A stretch of 64,000 bases of DNA from Clostridium sulfidigenes (lineage in GTDB: Bacteria > Bacillota > Clostridia > Clostridiales > Clostridiaceae). Shown piece by piece: positions 9,367 to 18,412 of this stretch; positions within the stretch are counted from its first letter, which is position 1; the number at the start of each line of letters is the position of its first letter. Made by a program: the position numbers and the translations under genes. The stretch is taken from the NCBI RefSeq assembly GCF_000732635.1, contig NZ_JPMD01000028.1:62001-126000 (forward strand). The letters run 5' to 3'. A model generated the notes under the pieces. The model saw nothing but the letters and a program-made list of their open reading frames with translations, was not told where the DNA came from and did no database searches.

Positions 9367-10614
9367 TTAAATTTCTACTCCATCAAGGTCTGCAAGCTTT
9401 TCTATACATTTTTTAAGACCTACACTTGATTTTAATACTTGACCTGTAGCAGTTTTATCTCCTACTTTTAAAGCATTTATATATCTAAATTTTAGTGGGT
9501 GAATCCCAATCTTTTCAGCTAACATATCCATCTGACTTTCTGTAGCAATAGGACATTGTGTTGCTCCAAATCCTCTCATTGCCCCACTATATGGATTATT
9601 GGTATATATAGCCATGGCTCTTATATCTACATTCTTTATATTATATGGACCGGTAGCATGTACTGCAGCCTTTCTTAATACATTTATCCCCCATGAAGCA
9701 TATGCACCAGTATCCCCATAGATTCTAGCTTTTAATGCACAAAGTTTACCATCTTCTCTCACTCCTGTTTTCAAAAGAATTTTCATAGGGTGTCTTTTAC
9801 TATGGGATATAGTAGATTCTTCTCTATCATAAACTACCTTAACTGGTTTTTCAGTCAAATAAGCTGCAATTGCCGCGTGACATTGTGGATTAATATCTTC
9901 TCTACCTCCAAAGGCTCCACCAATAGTCATATTTCTAATTCTAACCTTTTCTTCCTCAATATTTAAGCACCTAGCTACCTCTTCTCTATCATAATGTGGA
10001 TATTGAGTTGCAACATATACTTCTACCACTCCCTCTTCATCAACTCTGCTTACAGATGCCTCAGGCTGTAGAAAAGCATGTTCTACCATAGGAGTATTAT
10101 ACCAGTTCTCTACTATATATTTAGCTTCCTCAAATCCATCATCAATATTCCCTTTTTTTATCTTTAAATCATAAAGTAAATTACTTTCTTCACCTAAAAT
10201 TGGAGCATCTTCTTTTAAAGCATCCTCAATATTAAAAATGCCCTTAAACTCTTCATACTCTATTTTCACATTATTTAAAGCGTCTTTTAAAGCTTCCTTA
10301 TTTTTAGCAACTATTATAATTATGGGATCCCCTACTCTTTTAATTATATCTTTCACAAGAGTAGGAATATCCTTAAATACAACACCATGACTTATAGCTC
10401 CTGGTATCATAGTATAATCTATGACCATTTCCACATCTTCCATGGCTCTTATTTCTTCCATATTTATACTTTTAACTTTTCCATAGGGAATTGTACTTCT
10501 TTTTACTCCAGCATATAACATACCTTCAAATTCTAAATCGTCAGGATAAATCGATTTACCTAGTACTTTATTGTATACATCTGGCCTTATAAGTCCTCTT
10601 CCAACAGACTCCAT
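9367..10614 (-). CDS. Mo hydroxylase molybdopterin subunit, N-terminal half
   Basis: 415 aa with the a/b-hammerhead domain (about 1-110) followed by the first molybdopterin-binding domain: EHAFLQPEASVSRVD near 175, TIGGAFGGREDI near 230 and GAMRGFGATQ near 345. It ends at IEKLADLDGVEI, where family members normally continue into the second Mo-binding domain now encoded at 8397-9347. The start ATG has GAGGAGG seven bases upstream. The gene lies 13 nt after the Fe-S subunit. Lengths of 415 and 316 aa resemble the large and medium Mo subunits of Eubacterium barkeri nicotinate dehydrogenase as I remember them. Substrate candidates are nicotinate, xanthine/hypoxanthine or another N-heterocycle; sequence alone does not decide. 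Confidence 0.8.
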   Translation of the reverse strand: MESVGRGLIRPDVYNKVLGKSIYPDDLEFEGMLYAGVKRSTIPYGKVKSINMEEIRAMEDVEMVIDYTMIPGAISHGVVFKDIPTLVKDIIKRVGDPIIIIVAKNKEALKDALNNVKIEYEEFKGIFNIEDALKEDAPILGEESNLLYDLKIKKGNIDDGFEEAKYIVENWYNTPMVEHAFLQPEASVSRVDEEGVVEVYVATQYPHYDREEVARCLNIEEEKVRIRNMTIGGAFGGREDINPQCHAAIAAYLTEKPVKVVYDREESTISHSKRHPMKILLKTGVREDGKLCALKARIYGDTGAYASWGINVLRKAAVHATGPYNIKNVDIRAMAIYTNNPYSGAMRGFGATQCPIATESQMDMLAEKIGIHPLKFRYINALKVGDKTATGQVLKSSVGLKKCIEKLADLDGVEI

Positions 10615-10627
10615 TGCAACCTCTCCT

Positions 10628-11095
10628 CTAATTATTTTTCAACTTGCTTTGAGCTAAAATTATGCCTTGAACTATTTTGTCATAACCTGTACACCTGCAA
10701 AGGTTTCCTGAAATACTTTCCCTTATTTCCTCTTCAGTTGCATCTATGTTTTTATCTAGTATAGCTTTAGCACTTAGTATCATTCCTGGAGTACAATATC
10801 CGCATTGAACTGCTCCTACCTCCATAAAAGCTTCTTGAATGGGATGTATTCTGTTATTACTAATACCTTCTATAGTAATTATTTCGCAACCATCTAAAGT
10901 TGCCGCTAGTAAGAGGCAAGAATTCACGATTTTACCATCTAGAATAACAGTGCAAGCACCACACTCTCCTTCTCCACACCCTTCCTTTGTTCCTTTTAGC
11001 TTAATTTCGTCCCTTATAAAATCTATTAGTCTCATCATACTATTTATATTTCTTTTATATTTAATTCCATTTATTTTTATATTTACTTCTACCAC
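10628..11095 (-). CDS. Mo hydroxylase [2Fe-2S] subunit
   Basis: 155 aa, the full length of a XdhC/NdhS-type small subunit. The N-terminal plant-ferredoxin-like [2Fe-2S] domain has GCGEGECGACTVI near residue 39 and a further C near 60. The C-terminal helical [2Fe-2S] domain has QCGYCTPGM near 97 and CRCTGYDKI near 133. It relays electrons from the Mo centre to the FAD subunit. The start is GTG (MVEVNIKING) with AGAGGT upstream. It is the second gene of a four-ORF operon: FAD, Fe-S, Mo-N, Mo-C. Confidence 0.92.
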   Translation of the reverse strand: MVEVNIKINGIKYKRNINSMMRLIDFIRDEIKLKGTKEGCGEGECGACTVILDGKIVNSCLLLAATLDGCEIITIEGISNNRIHPIQEAFMEVGAVQCGYCTPGMILSAKAILDKNIDATEEEIRESISGNLCRCTGYDKIVQGIILAQSKLKNN

Positions 11096-11128
11096 AACAT
11101 ACCTCTTTTCTATAATTTAAAATTATAT

Positions 11129-11968
11129 CTACTTCTGTAAAGCGTTATCTAAGGCTCTTTTAAATACACCTTTAATTGCCTCCCTTTTAAAAGGCATAGT
11201 TTTCCTACCCTCAATGCTTTTCTCTACTATACCTTCTAAATATTCTAAAGCTTCTTCAGAATATAGCCATTTAATATCTTTTCCCAAAGACCTTTCTTCT
11301 AACTCTTTAGCCCTAAAGGGATATCTTCCAACTGCTCCAAGACATATATTTATAGCACAAATCCTATCTTTTTTTATTTCTAAATTTACAGCAGCACTTA
11401 CTCTTGAAATGGCTAAAGAATTTCTTTTACCTAACTTGTAATAGCCACTTATGTTTTGTGTTTTAGGTATAATAATATGAGTTAATATTTCATTTTCTTT
11501 TAATCTCTCTTCTTTATAATTTTCAAAATATTCTTCACAACTTACTCTTCTTATTGCTTCTTCTGATTCTATAAGTAATATTCCTCCTAAACTAATTATA
11601 CAAGGTATTATATCAGCTGCTGATCCTCCATTAGCAATGTTACCTCCAACCGTGGCTACATTTCTAATTTGTGGTGATCCCATAGACATACTACAATTTA
11701 AAAGTAAATTACAGTAATCCTTTATAATATTATTTTCAATTAAATCACTAAAAGTCACCATAGCACCAATATATATTTCATCCTTATCATCTACTATTTT
11801 TTTCAAATCTGAAATTTTTTCTAAGGAAACTATGGATTCGCACTTTACTTTATTTCTTTTAAAGTCTAGAACTAAGTCTGTTCCCCCAGCTAACAGTTTA
11901 AGATTAGAATGATCTTTCATATATTCTTTAACTTCTTCTATAGTTTTAGGACTGTAAATTTTCAACAC
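11129..11968 (-). CDS. Mo hydroxylase FAD subunit
   Basis: 279 aa, the family's usual length for a stand-alone FAD subunit (XdhB/NdhF-like). The FAD-binding PCMH fold shows LLAGGTDLVLDFK near 25 and SPQIRNVATVGGNIANGGSAAD near 100, both flavin-contact loops, followed by the CO-dehydrogenase flavoprotein C-terminal domain. It passes electrons from the Fe-S subunit to NAD(P)+ or another acceptor. It is first in its operon and starts at GTG with GGGGG about a dozen bases upstream, a loose spacing. The region upstream carries A/T repeats but no clear operator of the kind seen at the other purine units. Confidence 0.9.
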   Translation of the reverse strand: MLKIYSPKTIEEVKEYMKDHSNLKLLAGGTDLVLDFKRNKVKCESIVSLEKISDLKKIVDDKDEIYIGAMVTFSDLIENNIIKDYCNLLLNCSMSMGSPQIRNVATVGGNIANGGSAADIIPCIISLGGILLIESEEAIRRVSCEEYFENYKEERLKENEILTHIIIPKTQNISGYYKLGKRNSLAISRVSAAVNLEIKKDRICAINICLGAVGRYPFRAKELEERSLGKDIKWLYSEEALEYLEGIVEKSIEGRKTMPFKREAIKGVFKRALDNALQK

Positions 11969-11989
11969 TTTTACTCTATACCCCCATTC

Positions 11990-12025
11990 ATATATGTTTA
12001 TTCAATTTATTCATTTTATTCAAAT
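11990..12025. promoter_or_regulatory. TTATTCA repeats upstream of the FAD-subunit operon
   Basis: The plus strand carries ATTCA/TTATTCA units repeated about every 8-10 bases (around 11986, 11999, 12007 and 12015). A similar TTTATTCATTT block occurs at 29415-29425 with further copies near 29455-29484, upstream of the purine permease. A binding site for a shared regulator is possible, but the motif is low in complexity. Confidence 0.25.
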
Positions 12026-12044
12026 TTATTACATATAATTTCTT

Positions 12045-12075
12045 AAAAAATCTTCTATATTAAATATATAGAAGA
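12045..12075 (-). terminator. Terminator after the TetR gene
   Basis: A 10-bp stem (TCTTCTATAT at 12051-12060, ATATAGAAGA at 12066-12075) followed on the minus strand by a run of T residues (12050-12045). It closes the unit 16737 to 12101 and separates it from the FAD-subunit operon. Confidence 0.75.
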
Positions 12076-12100
12076 CTTATTTTACTGTAATGATATTATT

Positions 12101-12685
12101 TTATTTTGTTTTGTTGCATGCCGTTAATATCATCTCTTCTGCAACTTGAAAATAATCATCTAAATCAAATTTCCCTTCGTCGATTAAGTACTGTAATGAA
12201 GCCCCTAACATTAAGGATACCATTACAAAAGGAATATTTTTCATAGTTTTATCATCAATTCCTTCTTGTTCTTCTTTAGAAAAAGTCTCTTCTATACTCT
12301 TTCTCCAGATATTAAAGGTATTTTGAAATATAGTCCTTATCTCTTCATTTACAGTTCCTTGAACCCAATAATCAATTTGGGCATATTCCATCTTTTTATT
12401 TATTAAAATATCATCTTTTTTCTGTTCAAAGAACCCTTGAATATTTTCAGTAACAGTTTTAGCTTCAGTATCTATATAGTTCTTACGACCCTTAGAAAAC
12501 TCCTCTTGTATGCTATTAAGTAATGCTACCATAATATCATTCTTAGTAGAGAAGTGATAGTGTAGGTTAGCTTGGCTCATATTAGCCTCCTTAGCAATTA
12601 TATGCATACGAGTTCCACTAATTTTTTCCTTAGATACTACTTCAAGTGCCGCTTTAAGTATCCTCTTATCCACATCTTTTTCCAT
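12101..12685 (-). CDS. TetR/AcrR-family transcriptional regulator
   Basis: 194 aa. The N-terminal helix-turn-helix (about residues 7-50) reads ILKAALEVVSKEKI, then MHIIAKEANMSQANLHYHFSTKNDIM, the classic TetR recognition helix and the YxHF/YYF block. The C-terminal ligand domain is helical with no recognised ligand signature. It lies 57 nt downstream of guanine deaminase and is probably co-transcribed with it and the XdhD-type gene. It is the only dedicated transcription factor in the purine island, so it is the best candidate to bind the TGAYTAATTARTCA-like palindromes upstream of the other purine units (inference). The effector may be a purine or pathway intermediate. Confidence 0.9.
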   Translation of the reverse strand: MEKDVDKRILKAALEVVSKEKISGTRMHIIAKEANMSQANLHYHFSTKNDIMVALLNSIQEEFSKGRKNYIDTEAKTVTENIQGFFEQKKDDILINKKMEYAQIDYWVQGTVNEEIRTIFQNTFNIWRKSIEETFSKEEQEGIDDKTMKNIPFVMVSLMLGASLQYLIDEGKFDLDDYFQVAEEMILTACNKTK

Positions 12686-12742
12686 GATTAACCTTCTTTC
12701 TCACTTAACCCTAATTTCATCTAAAAGTATATAGTTTTTAAT

Positions 12743-14023
12743 TTACCTATATGGCTCATCTATAATCTTTCCAGCCACATACCTTTTAATGATATTTTTA
12801 GGATTTCCTGTGTATATAAATTTTTGTAATCTTTCTTGTATTGATAGTTTTTTGAAACTTTTTAATGAACTATCATCTATAACTAATGCATCAAATTCGT
12901 AACCTTTTTCAAAGCTACCAACCTTTCCAAAGAAACTTCCACTTCCCTTAGTTGCTAAATAAAACAATTCAGCTGTATTTAGTGGTGCTTCTTTTTTACC
13001 ACTTTCAAGCCATTTAATGTTTGATGCTTGTGCACTGTCTACCATTACGTTGCACATAGACAAGCTATGTCCTCCGGATATGTCAGAAGCAAGTCCAATT
13101 GGTATTCCTTCATTTATAAATTTTCTAATTGGAGCTATACCACTTGCTAAATTGGAGTTTGAATTTGGACTATGAGCTACAAACACTTTATTTTGCTTAA
13201 GCATTTCTATTTCTTCATCTTCAAGTAATACGCAGTGAGCCATAATTGTTGGTTGATTACCAAGAAGCCCTGCATCTTTATAAATACTGGCATAATTTTT
13301 ATACTCTGGATGCAAGGATTTTACAAATTCTATTTCATCTTTATTTTCACTTAAGTGTGACTGTACTGGTATTTTATATTTTTCAGCTAAGTCACCTAAT
13401 CCTCTTAATAATTTCGTAGTACAAGTTGGGACAAATCTAGGAGTTATAATTGGTTTTACACGTTCATACTTATCCCCATATTCATTTATAAAGTTTTCCG
13501 TATCTTCAATAGATTTCACTGAATCTTCTCTTAAAAATTCTGGACAATTTCTATCCATATTTACCTTTCCTACATAAGCACCGAGTCCTGAATGGTTTAA
13601 GATATCCATTAAGAGCTTTGTTGAATCTAGATGTACTGTGGTAAATATACAACTTCTAGTAGTTCCATTTTTCCAAAGTTCTCTTGCTAAACTAGTGTAT
13701 ACATCTTTTGCATAGGTTGTATCCCAGTACTTTTCTTCCTCTGGAAAAGTATATGTCTCTAACCATGGCATTAATTCCTTGTCTAATCCTAACCCTAAAT
13801 TAGGAAATTGAGGTCCATGAAGGTGCAAATCAACAAAACCAGGAATAATTAATTTATCTCCATAATCTATTACTGATGCGTTTTTAAGTTCTTCTGGTAA
13901 TACTTCATATACTCCCTTTATTATCTTATTCACTAGTACCACATACCCATTTTCGATTATTTCATATTCTCCAAAGTTTTTGGTAAAAATAATGTTTCCT
14001 TTTATTGCTTTAATCTGGCTCAT
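12743..14023 (-). CDS. guaD: Guanine deaminase
   Basis: About 426 aa amidohydrolase that hydrolyses guanine to xanthine and ammonia, feeding guanine into the xanthine branch. Seen: the zinc-binding opening GFVDLHLHGPQFPNLGLGLD near 60, whose HGPQ is typical of guanine deaminase, TFPEE near 92, QSHLSENKDE near 225 (metal His), MAHCVLLEDEE near 262, and ASDISGGHSLSM near 315 with the catalytic Asp. I take the ATG at 14023 as start, with AGGAGG six bases upstream, over the GTG one codon earlier. It follows the XdhD-type gene by about 75 nt and precedes the TetR gene, suggesting one operon. Confidence 0.92.
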   Translation of the reverse strand: MSQIKAIKGNIIFTKNFGEYEIIENGYVVLVNKIIKGVYEVLPEELKNASVIDYGDKLIIPGFVDLHLHGPQFPNLGLGLDKELMPWLETYTFPEEEKYWDTTYAKDVYTSLARELWKNGTTRSCIFTTVHLDSTKLLMDILNHSGLGAYVGKVNMDRNCPEFLREDSVKSIEDTENFINEYGDKYERVKPIITPRFVPTCTTKLLRGLGDLAEKYKIPVQSHLSENKDEIEFVKSLHPEYKNYASIYKDAGLLGNQPTIMAHCVLLEDEEIEMLKQNKVFVAHSPNSNSNLASGIAPIRKFINEGIPIGLASDISGGHSLSMCNVMVDSAQASNIKWLESGKKEAPLNTAELFYLATKGSGSFFGKVGSFEKGYEFDALVIDDSSLKSFKKLSIQERLQKFIYTGNPKNIIKRYVAGKIIDEPYR

Positions 14024-14097
14024 CACATTCCTCCTTAATTAAATTATCATATTCAAACTATAATTTAATCTTTCTACCTAGTGAACTCTTTTTCTTC

Positions 14098-16737
14098 TTA
14101 TTTCTTATAAAATGTATCTTCTAGAGGTAAAGTAGTTCGGAATTTATGATCTAGCATATAGTAAGCTCCTTGAATTGCCGGCGCTGTTGGGATAGATGTT
14201 ATTTCTCCTATCCCTTTTGCCCCATAGGCTAAATCACTAGTATTCTTTTCTATTATTATAGGTAATATCTTAGGAACTGCTGGAGCTCTAAATAAACCTA
14301 AAGTTCCAAATTTAGCTATAGGTATGCAATTATTAAGTGGATAATCCTCTGTTAAAGCATATCCTAAACTCATAACAACCCCCCCCTCAATTTGTCCTTC
14401 CACGTTTATAGGATTGATTGCTCTTCCTACATCATGAGCAGCAACTATCTCTTTAAGTTTACCATTTTTATCAAGTATTGCAAGTTGTGTTGCATACCCA
14501 TAGGCTACATGACTAACAGGATTTTCCTTTGGAGAATTTATCGGGTCTGTTATTCCCCTGTATTCTCCATAAAATTCTCTATCATTTAAAAAATTCAAAA
14601 CCTTATCTGTATTATTTAAGAGCCATTTTCTAATGATACTACGATCTATGCAACTTTCTTTTGCATAGTTTATTAATTTTTCTTCACTATATTGCTTCAT
14701 CACTTCTTCCATAAACTTCATCGTAGCAATCCTAACAGCCTCTCCTGTAAACAATGTCTGTCTTGAAGCTGTAGTTGTTCCTGAATTAGGTGAATCAAAG
14801 GTATCAGGAAAACCTATTGCAACTTTATTGGGTGATAATCCAGTAATTTCACAAATTATCTGTGTCATTATAGTACCTATGCCTTGCCCTATACAAGCTG
14901 CACTAGTTCTCACATTGATAACTCCATCTTTTATGACTAGGTTACACCTACCTATATCAGGAAGTCCAACTCCTATTCCACTATTTTTCATACAGCAAGC
15001 AATTCCTACAATTTCATTGTCATAATATTTATCTTTTACAGCTAGTAACGTTTCTTTAATTGCTGTACCTGAATCAGCTATCTGACCATTAGGAAGTATA
15101 TCTCCTGGTTCTACAGCATTTCTATATCTAATTTCCCAGCTTGATATACCAACCTTTTCAGCTAAAAGATTTAAATTACACTCCCCTGCAAATACAGATT
15201 GAGTTACCCCAAATCCTCTAAAAGCTCCTGCAGGTGGATTATTAGTATAAACTGCTGTGCCAGTGATATCAACATTATCACATCTGTATGGCCCTGCAGC
15301 ATGGGTACATGCCCTTTGCAATACTGGTCCTCCTAAAGATGCATATGCTCCAGTATCGGCAACTATATTAGCTATAAAAGCTGTTAATTTTCCTTCTTCA
15401 TCACATGCTGTAGTTACTTTAATCTCCATAGCATGTCTTTTAGGGTGAATCATTATGCTTTCTTTTCTACTTAAGGTAATCTTCACTGGCATTTTTATAA
15501 TATATGCTAGTAAAGCTGCATGATGTTGAACACTCATATCCTCTTTTCCACCAAAGCCACCTCCAACATATTTACTAATACACCTTATTTTTTTCTTAGG
15601 CAACCCTAATAGTTCTGATATTTCTCTTTGCTCATCATAAATTCCTTGGGAGCCAGTATAAATCAGCACTCCATCTCCATCCGGCATTGCCAAGGCACTT
15701 TCCGGTTCCAAAAAAGCATGCTCTGTGAATGGAGTTGAATAAGAATTAGTAACTATATATTTAGAGTTTTTTAATGCATCCTCAATATTACCTCTTCTAA
15801 CTCTTTCATTTCTATATATATTTCCTTCAGGATGAATTCTTGGAGCATCATATTTCATAGCCACTTCAGGTTTCGTTAGTGGTACAAGCTCTTCATATTC
15901 TACTTCTATAAGCTGTAAAATTTCCTTTAAAGCCTTTTTTGATTTTGCAGCCACTAGTGCTATAGCATCTCCCACGTATCTAGTTTCTTCTCCCACTGCT
16001 ATTAAAGCTGGCCAATCTTTTGAAATATGTCCAATATATCTATTCCCAGGTATATCCTTTGCTGTTAAAATGGTTATAACATTAGGATGATTTAGAGCTT
16101 TATCTATATTAATTTTTTTAACCAGTGCTCTTGGATATTTTGTTCTTAATGCGGAACCATATACAAGCCCATCAACCTTCATATCATCAACATATATAGC
16201 AGTTCCCAAAATTTTATCCATAGCATCAATTCTTGTTAACGATTTTCCTATAGAACCGTTTCGTTCTAAATCAAAATTTAGTTTTCCCTGCAGAAAAATT
16301 TGTGCTGCTAATTCAATTGCTTCTATTATCTTTACATAGCCTGTGCATCTGCATACATTTCCTTTAATAGCTGCTTTTATCTCATCTTTAGATGGATTTA
16401 AATTTCTATTAAATAATCCCTTAGCACTAATCACCATGCCTGGAATACAAAATCCACACTGAACTGCACCAACCTTTGAAAAAGACCATGAAAATACTTG
16501 TTTTTCGAATTCTGATAAACCCTCAACAGTTTGTACTTCTTTGCCATTAATTTTTTCAAGAGTATTTATGCACGCCCTTCCTTGAACTCCATTTATTAAA
16601 ACCATACAAGCTCCACAAGCACCTTCTCCACATCCATTTTTAACTGATGTTAAATTTGCTTCTTCCCTTAAGTATTCAAGCAAGTTCATATTTTCTTCAA
16701 ATGAAATATTTTTTCCGTTTAGCACAAACTCATACAT
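14098..16737 (-). CDS. xdhD: XdhD-type fused Fe-S/molybdopterin hydroxylase
   Basis: 879 aa fusion of a [2Fe-2S] subunit and a Mo subunit, like E. coli XdhD. Residues 1-150: GCGEGACGACMVL near 34, QCGFCIPGM near 95 and CRCTGYVKI near 131. Residues 165-870: Mo-binding protein with EHAFLEPESALAM near 335, YVGGGFGGKEDM near 385, GAFRGFGVTQ near 505, TTTASRQTLFTGEAV near 650 and AYGAKGIGEITSIPTAPA near 845 holding the catalytic Glu. No FAD subunit is encoded beside it, so its electrons must go elsewhere; YgfK, encoded in the same island, is a candidate. In urate-degrading bacteria this protein is associated with xanthine/urate chemistry. The start ATG has AGGAGGGA upstream. Confidence 0.92.
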   Translation of the reverse strand: MYEFVLNGKNISFEENMNLLEYLREEANLTSVKNGCGEGACGACMVLINGVQGRACINTLEKINGKEVQTVEGLSEFEKQVFSWSFSKVGAVQCGFCIPGMVISAKGLFNRNLNPSKDEIKAAIKGNVCRCTGYVKIIEAIELAAQIFLQGKLNFDLERNGSIGKSLTRIDAMDKILGTAIYVDDMKVDGLVYGSALRTKYPRALVKKINIDKALNHPNVITILTAKDIPGNRYIGHISKDWPALIAVGEETRYVGDAIALVAAKSKKALKEILQLIEVEYEELVPLTKPEVAMKYDAPRIHPEGNIYRNERVRRGNIEDALKNSKYIVTNSYSTPFTEHAFLEPESALAMPDGDGVLIYTGSQGIYDEQREISELLGLPKKKIRCISKYVGGGFGGKEDMSVQHHAALLAYIIKMPVKITLSRKESIMIHPKRHAMEIKVTTACDEEGKLTAFIANIVADTGAYASLGGPVLQRACTHAAGPYRCDNVDITGTAVYTNNPPAGAFRGFGVTQSVFAGECNLNLLAEKVGISSWEIRYRNAVEPGDILPNGQIADSGTAIKETLLAVKDKYYDNEIVGIACCMKNSGIGVGLPDIGRCNLVIKDGVINVRTSAACIGQGIGTIMTQIICEITGLSPNKVAIGFPDTFDSPNSGTTTASRQTLFTGEAVRIATMKFMEEVMKQYSEEKLINYAKESCIDRSIIRKWLLNNTDKVLNFLNDREFYGEYRGITDPINSPKENPVSHVAYGYATQLAILDKNGKLKEIVAAHDVGRAINPINVEGQIEGGVVMSLGYALTEDYPLNNCIPIAKFGTLGLFRAPAVPKILPIIIEKNTSDLAYGAKGIGEITSIPTAPAIQGAYYMLDHKFRTTLPLEDTFYKK

Positions 16738-16795
16738 AAATTCCCTCCTAATAATTTACTAATGTATAAATTCACCAACATATTATATAGCTGAA

Positions 16796-16832
16796 TAGGA
16801 CCCATCAAATATAATATAAACTCAGGGTCCTA
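16796..16832. terminator. GC-rich hairpin between the XdhD-type gene and the PLP gene
   Basis: Arms TAGGACCC (16796-16803) and GGGTCCTA (16825-16832) pair perfectly around a 21-nt A/T loop. It lies downstream of the minus-strand PLP gene and upstream of the XdhD-type start. There is no clean T-run on the minus strand, so it may be a weak terminator or an operator-like palindrome. A half-site TTTACTAA near 16756-16763 resembles the island's palindromic motif. Confidence 0.4.
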
Positions 16833-16890
16833 GCATATTTAAATTATAATGTATGCTTGATTACAAGGCTATAAAATTTACTTTTATTTC

Positions 16891-18369
16891 TTATAAGTTT
16901 TTAACTTTTTCATTAAATTTCTCTATTAATTTATCTAATTCTGGTGCCATTTTATGAAGTCTTCCCCAATAATTATCATAGTCATACCATTGAGCATTTA
17001 ATTCATTTAATTCATATTGCTGTTGTTCTATCCATGTATAATATTTCAAATTATGAATTCTCTTCTTAGCCGCATAAGTTAGCTCTTCCATAGAATCTGT
17101 TTTTATACCTATAATACTTCTGTTGTAATCAACCATAGCATCCTTTTCTTCATATTTATGACCCCTATTTTTTTCCATTTCTTCAAGTCTAGATTGATAC
17201 ATTTCTGCTGAGTCTGTAAGAACAGTTAATACCATATCATTTTCGTCAAGCTCATAGTACTTTGCAAATTTTATTGCAGATATTATATTGGCTGCTCCAG
17301 AAATACCTATCCATGTAAGCTTTTCTATAACTTCTTCTGACACTCCAATGGATCTTAAATATTGTTGACCAACCGGTTCATTGAATAGTCTAAACATAGC
17401 TAAGCTATCATTGTCATCTATAGCGATAACCATATCTGTATTTTTTACATTATGAATCCAAGGTACATGCTTATCTCCTATACCTTCAATTCTATGATCA
17501 CCAAAACCATTATTTAAAAGTGTTGGACATTGAAGGGCTTCCCCAACTGCAAGTTTAGCTCCTGGATATTTATCTTTAATGAAATCTCCGCTTCCTAAGG
17601 TACCTGCTGAACCTGAAGTTAAGCAAATACCAGCTACTTTTCCATTATCTCCTTTTTCATGTTCTATTATGGAAACCATGGCATTACCAGTTACTTCATA
17701 ATGCCAAAGATGATTTCCAAGTTCGCCAAATTGATTAAATATAACAACATTATCTCTAGTTCTTCTGAGTTCCCAAGTCTTATCATAGATCTCTTTAACA
17801 TTACTTTCACATCCTGGAGTTGCAATTACTTCTCCAGCTATGCTCTTTAGCCAATTAAAACGCTCTTTACTCATATTCTGAGGTAGAATAGCGATTGATT
17901 TACACCCTAGTAATGTTGAGTTATAAGCCCCTCCTCGGCAGTAATTTCCAGTTGATGGCCAAACAGCTTCATGAAACTTTGGATCAAATTGCCCTGTTAC
18001 TAGTCTTGGTACAAGACAAGCATAGCTTGCTCCAACTTTATGAGCTCCTATAGGAAAAAACTTTCCTGACATAGCAAAAATCCTAGCTTTAACTCCTGAT
18101 ATTTCTTGTGGTATTTCTATATAATTAGGTAATGTGTTATATAAACCGCATTCTTTAATTGGCTGATTATACCAAGATATTCTAAATAAGTTGATTGGAT
18201 CAATATCCCAAAGGCCAGTTTCGGCAAGTTTATTTTTAATCTCTTCTGGTATTTTATTTGGATCCTTCATTTGAGCAATAGTAGGAATAATTATATTTCT
18301 CTCTTTTGCACTCTCTGCTGTTTTTAGAATTTGATCCTCATTAACTTCTAAATCTATTAATTTATGCAT
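16891..18369 (-). CDS. PLP-dependent lyase-like enzyme of the purine cluster
   Basis: 492 aa fold-type II (tryptophan synthase beta/cysteine synthase-like) PLP enzyme. FPIGAHKVGASYACL near 110 contains the likely Schiff-base lysine, WPSTGNYCRGGAYNS near 140 is the substrate-binding loop, and LTSGSAGTLGSGDF near 250 resembles the phosphate-binding glycine loop. The C-terminal 120 residues are charged and aromatic with no known domain. Similar proteins are found in anaerobic urate clusters annotated only as PLP-dependent lyase/thiolase; the exact reaction is unknown to me. It may split an amino-acid-like ring-opening product such as a diaminopropionate or ureido acid. It is 43 nt downstream of the threonine synthase-like gene. 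Confidence 0.75.
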   Translation of the reverse strand: MHKLIDLEVNEDQILKTAESAKERNIIIPTIAQMKDPNKIPEEIKNKLAETGLWDIDPINLFRISWYNQPIKECGLYNTLPNYIEIPQEISGVKARIFAMSGKFFPIGAHKVGASYACLVPRLVTGQFDPKFHEAVWPSTGNYCRGGAYNSTLLGCKSIAILPQNMSKERFNWLKSIAGEVIATPGCESNVKEIYDKTWELRRTRDNVVIFNQFGELGNHLWHYEVTGNAMVSIIEHEKGDNGKVAGICLTSGSAGTLGSGDFIKDKYPGAKLAVGEALQCPTLLNNGFGDHRIEGIGDKHVPWIHNVKNTDMVIAIDDNDSLAMFRLFNEPVGQQYLRSIGVSEEVIEKLTWIGISGAANIISAIKFAKYYELDENDMVLTVLTDSAEMYQSRLEEMEKNRGHKYEEKDAMVDYNRSIIGIKTDSMEELTYAAKKRIHNLKYYTWIEQQQYELNELNAQWYDYDNYWGRLHKMAPELDKLIEKFNEKVKNL

Positions 18370-18412
18370 TTTATATCCTCCTCAAAATCTTTATAAAGGA
18401 ATTCATTATCAT

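Noticed and set aside
9347..9370. A selenocysteine (TGA) read-through joining the two Mo-subunit halves
   Set aside because: The upstream half ends in TAA, not TGA, and the second half is in another frame, so recoding at a single codon cannot join them.
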